Notes under the pieces: model-generated
What the model saw: the letters and a program-made list of their open reading frames with translations, nothing else
What the model was told of the DNA's origin: nothing
The model's database searches: none
Assembly: GCA_946965045.2 (NCBI GenBank)
Contig: OX337229.1
Location: 6,138,001-6,202,000 of the forward strand
Length of the DNA: 64,000 nt
Direction of reading: 5' to 3'
DNA from: Epithemia pelagica
Lineage: Eukaryota > Bacillariophyta > Bacillariophyceae > Surirellales > Surirellaceae
Translations under genes and position numbers: made by a program
In this document: positions 10,521-18,050 of the stretch, piece after piece
Layout: the number at the start of each line of letters is the position of its first letter
Position numbering within the stretch: position 1 is the stretch's first letter

Positions 10521-11441
10521 TCAAATTGGTTCCATTGCTTTTCCGATGCTTTTGCTACAATGACCCATTGTCCATACCATTTGTTCAAGATAAAGACAAT
10601 ATGCATTCACTGCTCTCGTCATCATTAGCAATGGTCCGGCAAGCATCCTAGCAGGAATCTACCAACCAAGAACACATTCGTCTCGAACAAATAGAAATAG
10701 CTCTCTTCAACTTGAGCGACTGTACGCAAGTGACCTTGCAGGAATCTACCAACCAAGAATATTCGTCTCTGTCCCGTGCAAGATATATTTCTTAAATGAC
10801 CTGAGCGCTACTCTGCAACACTCCTGTCATTGCAAGGAATAAACTTGAATGTATCCAAGAACCGTCGAGTTGTCCACCGTTCCAAAGTAGTACCTCAATA
10901 GGACAATAACAATAACCACAACCACAAGATCTTGGTAGACGATGAGAGGACAACAATTTGAACAACACTAATTGGTGTCCTCTCATAAAGACGACTACGT
11001 TTCTGGTGGCCAAGATCGTGATGTGTGGTTTTGTTGATTATAGATGATGAATAAAAAATAAGTAGTCCCTCATTCGCACACAGCACGACGAGGATCAGAG
11101 GGCCTGCAAACAGAAGAAGCAACAGCAACCCCAACACAACCAGACAGAAGAGAACCGAATCACCAATCACAACAAAGAGGGATACCCCCTTCTGTCCGAC
11201 AGCGGACATAGCTGCGCATACCGCCATTGCCAATTGCCAGGCCATGGCGGTGCTTTTGGGGGAGGTGTGCGGCCAAACCGGATAGGAGGACAGACAGAAA
11301 CAAGCCGCATGATCATCACCCCGCCGGCGCGCGCATCGGGGGGGGTCGTTTTGGGGGAGTGTCGGGCGCGCAACGCTCACAAATTCCAAACCCATAGCCC
11401 AAACCAAGAAAAAGAGGCATTATTTTCTCTAGATTTTTAGG
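10521..11441. other. Gene-free region with a short direct repeat
   Basis: A roughly 30-bp direct repeat containing AGGAATCTACCAACCAAGAA occurs at 10652 and 10740. A hydrophobic minus-strand frame at 10895-11407 has no recognizable family and I do not call it. This is the last stretch before the proposed mobile element. Confidence 0.5.
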
Positions 11442-11525
11442 CTTTGGCCTGGGTTATTCGTAGTCGCACTACGGGGCCAAAGGTCAAGCTTGGCCCACTG
11501 AAGTAATGGCCAGGCTCGAAATTTA
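11442..11525. repeat. Left GGCC-rich terminal repeats of the YR element
   Basis: The stretch holds CTTTGGCCTGG (11442-11452), GGGGCCAAAGG (about 11473-11482), TTGGCCC (about 11490-11496) and TGGCCAGGCTCGAAATTTA (11507-11525). The first and last have direct-orientation partners at the right end (35987-36008). They are candidate recombinase binding or crossover sites. Confidence 0.5.
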
Positions 11526-11782
11526 TTGTCCTGCGCTTTCTTTCGCCAGCCACCCACGCCTGCCCCTCCAATCATCGTACAATCAAATTCAAACCCGTAA
11601 CGGTATGGGACAACGGGATTGGGTCTTGTTGCCGGACATTTTCGTTCATGATGCGACATTTCTGTCCACATTTCGGTCAAAATCGTCTACAATTTCTCCG
11701 CCATTGCTCGTGTCCATGGTCTTGGTATCTAATTTTCATTCACAGTTGATATGCCTAACTCTTCGGTACTAATTTAACGTAA
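11526..11782. other. Spacer between left end and first cargo gene
   Basis: No gene supported. It should hold the 3' UTR of the minus-strand gene ending at 11783. Confidence 0.4.
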
Positions 11783-12373
11783 CTATTTCGTGTCCTTCCG
11801 AGTTGCGTTGTTCTTGTCGCTCCTCGTGAAAAACGTAGTCATCTTCGTCTGGACTGTTGTTTTGTTGTTTTTGTCTGCCTTCTTCGGAGGGTATCGAACT
11901 GCGCGATACCCTCCGTAGTACAGCATGAGAGTTCCATCTCTGAATTCATCGATCGCTGTCACGCGGTCGTTGTGAGTGTCTTCTTCTTCGTTGTCCTCCG
12001 TAGCATCCACTCGACCCGTCTTCATAATACGGTTGTATTTTTCAATCAGCTTCATCCTCTTGGCCTCGTCCATCTCGGAATCCACATCTAAGGGCTCTTC
12101 TGCATCACTGTCGTCACTATCCGACATGTTCATGCGAAGGATCTTGTCGAAGGTCTTCACAGAGTCGTCGTCGTCGTCGTCGTCGTCCTTGTCTTCGTCC
12201 ATTTGGTTGTTGCTTTTTTCGCTCATCTCCACTTCTTCTTCTATCATTTCCTCCATCATCTCCTCTTGTAGGGCTTTATAGAACCCATGGAGATAATCCG
12301 TCGGTGCTCCTTCCTCTTCATCCCGTAGGATGGTTGATTTGACGCGGTCAAGTAGCTGCTGGGGGTCCGTCAT
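11783..12373 (-). CDS. Cargo protein A: acidic, with a PIP-box-like C-terminus
   Basis: About 196 residues from the ATG at 12373. No known family is recognized. The N-terminal helix (DRVKSTILRDEEEGAPTDYL then HGFYKALQEE) is followed by a very acidic Asp/Glu-rich linker. Then comes a small beta segment, RVTAIDEFRDGTLMLYY, and a basic tail with QTKMTTFF near residues 175-182. That octamer fits the PCNA-interacting (PIP) pattern Q-x-x-hydrophobic-x-x-aromatic-aromatic exactly. The neighbour at 12757 has the same order of helix, acidic/polar linker, beta segment and PIP-like motif, so the two are paralogs. A role with replication or repair machinery during transposition is an inference from the motif only. 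Confidence 0.65.
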   Translation of the reverse strand: MTDPQQLLDRVKSTILRDEEEGAPTDYLHGFYKALQEEMMEEMIEEEVEMSEKSNNQMDEDKDDDDDDDDSVKTFDKILRMNMSDSDDSDAEEPLDVDSEMDEAKRMKLIEKYNRIMKTGRVDATEDNEEEDTHNDRVTAIDEFRDGTLMLYYGGYRAVRYPPKKADKNNKTTVQTKMTTFFTRSDKNNATRKDTK

Positions 12374-12479
12374 GGTCAAATCCGCTTTGTTTCTTCTGCG
12401 TTCCGCTCCAACCCTATGTCTGGCTGGCTCTTGCTGACTCGGTATCAGTCTGCCGGGCGAGTTACTACATCCCTATGTA

Positions 12480-12660
12480 TTCCATTCACTTGATTTAAAA
12501 ATCCAACGGAAACGGTTATTAAAGACTAAATGGAAGGGCTCGTTTAGACCTAATACCTATTAGGTTACTTACTGGAACGGTTATTAAAGATTAAACGGGA
12601 CGGTTATTAAAGACCTAATGCCTATTATGTTACTTATCGAAAATATCCGTCCATACGTTC
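12480..12660. repeat. Short direct repeats between cargo genes
   Basis: The words ACGGTTATTAAAGA and CCTAATRCCTATTAKGTTACTTA recur: the first at about 12513, 12578 and 12601, the second at about 12549 and 12614. They fill most of the 12374-12756 gap, which otherwise shows no gene and probably contains the promoter of protein A. Confidence 0.5.
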
Positions 12661-12756
12661 TCGCTCTATCTTTCCTACGTGACACAACTTGTTTTATGTA
12701 TAAGTACAATTTGTTTCTATATTGAATATTTTTGTACTAAATATCCGATACATAGT

Positions 12757-13266
12757 TTAACTATTGTTCACTAAGTCTTCGTAGCGTTTACGATGTTCTT
12801 TCTCGGACTCTTCTAGTGTCTTCAAAGCATTCGACTCCCGCTGGATTGTTGTCCCTTCGGAAGTTTGCTTCCGTGTGGTACTCTTGTTGTCGTTCTTCGT
12901 TTGTTTTGGCAGAAACATTTCCATCTTGAGCTGGACTAGCTTGTTTTTCTTTGTTGGCACTGGGACATGACGTGACTTCTCGTCGTCGTAGTGAAGAGTA
13001 CACGATCCGTCACTGTACTCCGTGATTGCAACGATCCTGTTGTCCCATACCACTCCACTTGGATCTACAGTAACAGGACTGTTCCTGTTACTGTTATGTT
13101 TGTTGTCACTCGGCCCATTGAGCTTCTGCTTTTTGCGTTGTTGTGTATCTTCACCTTCTTTCTGTAGGTAACGCAAAAAACCCTTAAGAGGAGATGTTGG
13201 TAGGTCCTCTTCTTCATCTTTTTCAATCGTTGCGATCACACGGGCGACGAGATCTTCGTTTGCCAT
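12757..13266 (-). CDS. Cargo protein B: paralog of protein A, with a PIP-like motif
   Basis: About 169 residues from the ATG at 13266; the frame stays open a little further upstream without ATG. The N-terminus RVIATIEKDEEEDLPTSPL followed by KGFLRYLQKE matches protein A position by position. The central segment RIVAITEYSDGSCTLHY matches RVTAIDEFRDGTLMLYY of protein A. QLKMEMFL (about residues 112-119) sits at the same place as the PIP box of protein A and fits the looser PIP form with a final Leu. The C-terminal 50 residues are charged, ending in a helix (about EESEKEHRKRYEDLVNNS). Function unknown. Location and orientation, two genes behind the recombinase, mark it as cargo. Confidence 0.65.
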   Translation of the reverse strand: MANEDLVARVIATIEKDEEEDLPTSPLKGFLRYLQKEGEDTQQRKKQKLNGPSDNKHNSNRNSPVTVDPSGVVWDNRIVAITEYSDGSCTLHYDDEKSRHVPVPTKKNKLVQLKMEMFLPKQTKNDNKSTTRKQTSEGTTIQRESNALKTLEESEKEHRKRYEDLVNNS

Positions 13267-13436
13267 CGTTGCTTGTTGGTTGTTTGGTTTCTTGTTTCTT
13301 GCCTGTGTGGACACTCGACCCACTATATCGCTAGAGTACGGGACAGTCTAAATACACAAGACTATCTAAGCCCTACGTTGTCAAAGCAGAGTAAGTAAGC
13401 ATATGTGTCTACTAAATTAATTAAGCTAATCTGGTA

Positions 13437-14018
13437 CTACGACATGATGGACCCATCATCTTCGACATTTTTAATTCGGTCTTCCATGTCACATACACGA
13501 AGATTTAACAGTTTCAATTCTTTCACAATTTCGAGAAGTATGCCTTGTGTCTCATCTCTGGCGGTTGTCTCGCGTGCACTTGTACGATAACGACGTGAAG
13601 AATGCAAGGGAATCTCGGAAGGAATTTCATCAGGAGTAGGCGACTCATGCGTCGGTGAATCTTTGTTTTGGCGATCCTCCCTTGTGTCTTCTGTCGGTTG
13701 GGTTTCTTCAATTATGTTGACGTTCCTTTTCGCTTGGTTGATAATATACTCGTTACAGAACACTTGGTAGAATGGATTTGTCTGTACACTGGTCCGCGCC
13801 GATCTTGGGTCACGGGGCAATCTTAAATTTTTGGGTTGGTAGGAAGATTTCTGTCCATCTGCAAATTGGAGTGTCACACGCTTCCTCGATCCAATGGTCT
13901 CTGGAACACGAGTGACCCATCCCAGGTAGTTCTTGCGACTGGAGGAACGAGAGTTCACCACCGCGATATCACCAATATTCCATACACATACACGATCCCC
14001 GCCACAGGATTCACTCAT
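13437..14018 (-). CDS. Cargo protein C: small beta-domain plus coiled coil
   Basis: 193 residues starting at the ATG at 14018. The N-terminal 70 residues (VCVWNIGDIAVVNSR, GWVTRVPETIG, VTLQFADGQ, then KNLRLP) have the short alternating strands and Gly turns of a Tudor/SH3-like barrel, but no family can be named with certainty. A polar Glu/Pro/Thr linker follows. The last 35 residues (ILLEIVKELKLLNLRV, then a MEDRIKNVED segment) form a likely amphipathic coiled coil. It shares strand with the recombinase and lies 113 bp from protein B. A chromatin- or recombinase-binding adaptor would fit, but that is a guess. Confidence 0.5.
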   Translation of the reverse strand: MSESCGGDRVCVWNIGDIAVVNSRSSSRKNYLGWVTRVPETIGSRKRVTLQFADGQKSSYQPKNLRLPRDPRSARTSVQTNPFYQVFCNEYIINQAKRNVNIIEETQPTEDTREDRQNKDSPTHESPTPDEIPSEIPLHSSRRYRTSARETTARDETQGILLEIVKELKLLNLRVCDMEDRIKNVEDDGSIMS

Positions 14019-14366
14019 TTTTCAAAATGGATTTTATAAGACCGAATCATGATAGAATGAGGATCAACGCTCAATTTTGTTAGCGATTTGGTCCTTTATG
14101 GCGATAATGTAACCTGTATGGCGATCATGTCTGGCAGTATCGCCAGTTGTAATTAACATATTGTCGTCTATTTTTAGCGAGGGACTACTATTGTCCAGTA
14201 CAAACGACACATGACTCGTGTTTTAGCTTTTTTGGTGTCTTCGACCTTTTTTCGTGCCTTTTTTGGATGGTCGATTCACCATGAGACGACAAGCACACAC
14301 GGTATCGGACGGTTGTTACATTTTGATCTTTAGGTTAGACGTAGGCGTAGGTTAGGTTCATAAAAC
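14019..14366. other. Divergent promoter region between cargo proteins C and D
   Basis: No coding signal. The genes on both sides start outward from here, so it should contain two promoters. A repeated word GGCGATMATGT occurs at about 14099 and 14119. Confidence 0.4.
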
Positions 14367-15323
14367 ATGTCATCTGACAACAAAAAGGGTGGAAACAAAC
14401 GCAAAAGCGAGGTCATTGACCTCACTGCATCGCCGGAGGAAGATCGTAAACGGCCTGCCCAGGACAGCATCAACAACGAGGAAGATCACAAACGGCCTGC
14501 CCAGGACACCAACAATAACAACAACGACAACAGCGGAACTACAAACGACAACAACAAACCTACAAACAACAACGACAACGACAACAATAACGATCACGAG
14601 GGGATGGCTGCAGAGGAGACTACGGACAACAACAACGAGAATGATGGTTCCCGGTCTTCGCCAGATGTCGTACAGTCTACTGGCGAAGTAGTAGAGGGAC
14701 TGACTCGGGCACAATTACGCGGTGGAGTACGAACGCAAATTACTCAACGTGTGAACTTTCCAGAACGGCCGACACATCCCATCCCTATGACAGAGCCAGT
14801 CGCTTGGCGACGTGAACCGGCTGAGCAGGAACCGCTGACACGACGTTTCAAGATGCATGACTATCCGGGACTCTATGAACCAACCGGTCACTTCAACGAT
14901 CTTATTGTTGGATTTCTTCGTGGGAAGGGGTTTCGTGATACTCCCCAGGGTAGATTGTTGCAAGTTTCACCAAGTGAGAGACTGGAGCGAGATCATTGTC
15001 CTATGGTGGTAGTAGATGGTGCGCATTTGGCTCGTGTTGATTTTTATCGGTGTGGTCCCCATATTGACAGGGAACGAATCTTCACTTTCCCGGAGTACTA
15101 TTGTTATCAGACTGTGGAGACCTACGTCATGTATTCCATGGGTGTGGGAATTTTGCGTATCGTGAGTTCCTCAAAATATGTTCATATTTTCAAACGCAAC
15201 GCTGATTCGCCGTGGGATTACCTGGGGCATCGAACAATCGCGACTGATAATATGGTGATCCGTACTTGTATGATTACTCAGGATCTTAAATTCACGGGAT
15301 TCATGAGTACTTATCCGTTGTAA
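14367..15323 (+). CDS. Cargo protein D: SIM-bearing, Asn-rich linker and unknown C-terminal domain
   Basis: 318 residues from an ATG at 14367, the only cargo gene on the plus strand. The basic N-terminus carries VIDLT (residues 16-20) followed by an acidic patch, the classic form of a SUMO-interacting motif. Two copies of the word RKRPAQDS/HKRPAQDT follow, then a long Asn/Asp repeat linker from CAACAACGAC codons. The C-terminal 180 residues look folded (DGAHLARVDFYRCGPHIDRE; ILRIVSSSKYVHIFKR). The same order of conserved positions can be seen in cargo protein E, so they may be distant paralogs. No known domain recognized. Confidence 0.6.
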   Translation: MSSDNKKGGNKRKSEVIDLTASPEEDRKRPAQDSINNEEDHKRPAQDTNNNNNDNSGTTNDNNKPTNNNDNDNNNDHEGMAAEETTDNNNENDGSRSSPDVVQSTGEVVEGLTRAQLRGGVRTQITQRVNFPERPTHPIPMTEPVAWRREPAEQEPLTRRFKMHDYPGLYEPTGHFNDLIVGFLRGKGFRDTPQGRLLQVSPSERLERDHCPMVVVDGAHLARVDFYRCGPHIDRERIFTFPEYYCYQTVETYVMYSMGVGILRIVSSSKYVHIFKRNADSPWDYLGHRTIATDNMVIRTCMITQDLKFTGFMSTYPL

Positions 15324-15402
15324 GACGGTGGTAATCTATTAGATATGTATGACTAAAATTATAGTTCATGTACTGAAACATTGAGACTATAATTAAGGTT
15401 AT

Positions 15403-16205
15403 CTAGGTACGGTAAGGAGGATAAGACATTCGGAAAGAGCATTGGGGGTAGACCTCCACACCATTAAATGCGGGAGATACGAGAATACCGGATTCCACGG
15501 AGAATCGTTCTTCGTCCGTTGAGTGGTGGATGGGCATATGATTCACCAATGTCCACGACTCATCCCTCTTATTGAACAGGTACACTTTGGGGGCAGATGT
15601 CACTAATTTGGCGATGGGGTGGTTGTCTTCGTAAATAATTGAAGTCTTCACTACTTGGATTGCCTCCCAATCTTCTCGGCCGATGTAACCAGGAACAGCT
15701 GTTTGGTACAAATCTAGACGAATCAGATACTTTCCATCAGGAATACCGCGTGTTCCACCATGTCTCGTGCGGTCAGAGAATTCTGTACCGTTCTCGTGAC
15801 GGAGTGAAGCAGCGACAGCAGGGTCAAAGCCTTCGATTTCTGTGAGAAGCGCGGTGATGACCTGCATCGCATCACGGACAGGCGGACTGCAGTTCCGAAA
15901 CACAAAGGTACGAGAAAAGCGAGTGTTGAATGCCAGACGGCCGTGGGAGAGGGGGGGGGGATCCAACCAGTTGCGGACAACGTAGCTCTCACGTTAAGAG
16001 GATGTGCAGAAGAGTGAGCGGTCGCGGATTCCGTGTCCACGGGAGGAGATATGACAAAGCGGTCATTGATTGCTGTACCATGGTTACCACGGTGGTTGCC
16101 ATGATTGGAACGAGCCTGTGAAGGATCTGTTCCTTCATGGTCACCTTGGACAGGCTCATTTTGTTGAATTGAGTCGTAAAGACCATTGTTATTGTGAGTG
16201 CTCAT
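15403..16205 (-). CDS. Cargo protein E: possible distant relative of D, frame broken at a G10 run
   Basis: The reading starts at the ATG at 16205 (MSTHNNNGLYDSI) and runs in one frame to a ten-base G run at 15951-15960. Beyond it the meaningful frame (HGRLAFNTRFSRTFVFRN to YPQCSFRMSYPPYRT, ending at 15403) is offset by one. A one-base length change in the homopolymer joins them into about 267 residues. The C-terminal part holds DGKYLIRLDLYQTAVPGYI and ITKLVTSAPK-like text, which parallel DGAHLARVDFYRCGPHID and ILRIVSSSKY of protein D. No known domain recognized. The break may be an assembly error or a true mutation. Confidence 0.5.
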
Positions 16206-16416
16206 TGTCAAAATGAGTTTTGTAAAAACTATGACGACGATCTTAAGGGGAAAGGAAGGTGCCGTGTAACGCCAGAGAGCACTACTCCGCTGTGTCGGAA
16301 ACACGGCATACCCCACTACCATGTACTCCACCTGCTTGGAGCTATGTTCGCTTAAACTCCACTCTATGCTGATGGTATGAGGTAATGAAATCTATGTTAT
16401 TGTAGACTATATCAAA

Positions 16417-17171
16417 TTATGTACTGGCAGGAGTTACTCGCGGGTGAATTGTAGGAGTGTTGTTTTGTGTGGATGGTGGTGGAGTGTTTGGCGATCGATT
16501 TCCACGTTTGGTGGTGATTCCGTCTTTCTGAAATTGACGGAACACGCCAGCTACCCCTTTGCGTTGAAGAAAGGGATCCCATTTGAGACAGAATGCCTCG
16601 ATGTCGTCCGACCACGAACCGAACTCAACGCCATGATGAGTAGCTATGCCCCGTACGATAGTCTGGACACGAGAGTACAATGTCTTGTCGCTTTGTTGAT
16701 ATGGTTTCCGCCAATGGAATTGGAATTTCAGTTCAAGACCATGGAATCCAAGTTTCACTGGTTGATCCTGTCGTTCGCCAAGACCAAAAAACTCAAAGTA
16801 CAAACGCTTCATCGTTAGTCGGTGTCTTGCAACATGGGTGCACGGTAGTTTCATACCGAGGAAATTTTCGATATTGTCTTCCGACGGAGAGGGATTGTTC
16901 GGAGAAACATTCGGGGGGTCATTAGTTGGAGTGTCAGACTCGGGGGAAGGGTGTACGGTATTGGGTGACGGAAGAGTACATGGGAAGGCGGCTGCAAATG
17001 CATCTTGTTGTGGTGAAGGTGGTGGGAAGGCGGCTGCAAATGCATCTTGTGGTGAAGGTGGTGGAGGAGGCACTGGTTGTCGGGCTGGTGAAGAGATTTC
17101 ATTGGTGGGGTCAGTATCTGTGACATCGTTGCATTCGTTTTCATTCGTGGAGAAGGTGATTCGAGCTGCAT
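16417..17171 (-). CDS. 3' part of the Crypton-type recombinase gene (cut off by insertion)
   Basis: This open frame enters from the insertion border (17171) with AARITFSTNENEC and ends at 16417. It continues in exact frame from the 5' part whose border is at 33179-33183, once a single copy of the GCAT target duplication is kept. It carries a Pro-rich linker with a duplicated DAFAAAFP word and a C-terminal domain of about 125 residues (NFLGMKLPCTHVARHRLTMK to RKGVAGVFRQFQKDG). The latter is basic and helical, in the position where Cryptons carry a GCR1_C-like DNA-binding domain; that assignment is tentative. As it now stands, the apparent start inside the LTR (17259) is an artefact of the insertion. 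Confidence 0.7.
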
Positions 17172-17267
17172 TGAATAAATCCCGCCAACAGGTCGCATAT
17201 TGGCGGATACATGGTCGCATATTGGCGAATATGCATCGCCTACATATGCTGCTACGCATCTAGTTTT
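17172..17267 (+). repeat. Left LTR of the outer element, first part
   Basis: First 96 bp of the 174-bp LTR. It contains a tandem pair of GGTCGCATATTGGCG. The LTR resumes at 26203 after the inner element. Confidence 0.92.
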
Positions 17268-18050
17268 TGTTACAATTCTTTCTGAATCGTAGGGACATTG
17301 ATGCTCGGTAGAGCAGACAATCAGGTAGGTCACCAACCGATACAAGCTTCTCAGGGTCAGAGAAGCAAGCAAGTCGAAGTCTATCAGAAGGATAGTCGGG
17401 ACACAAAAGAGGATGTGATAAATGGTGATATTGTTAGATTGTGTGTTGATTACTACGATAGGTCTACGTGAAATGTTCGGTCCTGCCAAGGGTCATGTAT
17501 CATAGGTTCTTGGCGGCAACAGGTTTGGAATAGTTGGAGTTGATTCATGTGATGTATATGACATGTATATGTGGGCGGATAACATATACAGGGTCAACAG
17601 CTCTTGCTTTGGGTTGGCATAGTTGTTTTCATGGCGCGCAGCTTGTTGACAATTTGGAGATTGTGGGAATGGAAATATGGTCTCGCGTGATCGTGTGTCG
17701 TGCTTGGGATACTTAGACCGTTGGATCGGATAGATGCCGATAGCGCTCGGATGTCGCTTGGGCGCGCTCGATGATTTCGGGCGCGTACGCTTAGGGCGTT
17801 AGTACAGTGTCCGAGCAACGGCCAAATTTACGTCCGTTGTAATACCGCACGACCCAATTTAGTCTTGAGAGTGAGTTCGTCAATCTATTCTCACTTTTCA
17901 TGATTTGCGAAGAAATATAGGTCGATATAGCGCGAAGCTAGGAAACATAGCTCGAAGCTAGAGGGCATGATGCGATAGCACGAGGCTATGTGACATGGGG
18001 AATCGATGAGATGTAGAATCTAACCACCATAGACGGTGAGAATTCTAACA
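17268..18050 (-). repeat. 3' LTR of the inner element
   Basis: 783 bp, TG...CA ends on the minus strand. It contains several copies of an ATAGC-CGAAGCTAG word near 17938-17960. Its first bases supply the stop codon of the Gag-Pol frame. Confidence 0.95.

Noticed and set aside
10895-11407. 170-codon hydrophobic minus-strand frame
   Set aside because: Composition looks like translated low-complexity DNA, with no family and no splice or paralog support.
11976-12281. Ser-rich plus-strand frame
   Set aside because: It is the mirror of the Asp/Glu-coding GAC/GAT repeats of cargo protein A.
14370-14714. Val-rich minus-strand frame opposite cargo protein D
   Set aside because: It mirrors the AAC/GAC repeats coding for the Asn-rich linker.
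16600-17259. ATG/alternative start at 17259 as the true start of the 16417 protein
   Set aside because: Residues before AARITF are encoded by the LTR of the inserted element.
17534-17818. Small frames inside the 783-bp LTRs (repeated at 25681-25965)
   Set aside because: They are duplicated only because the LTRs are identical; no coding features.
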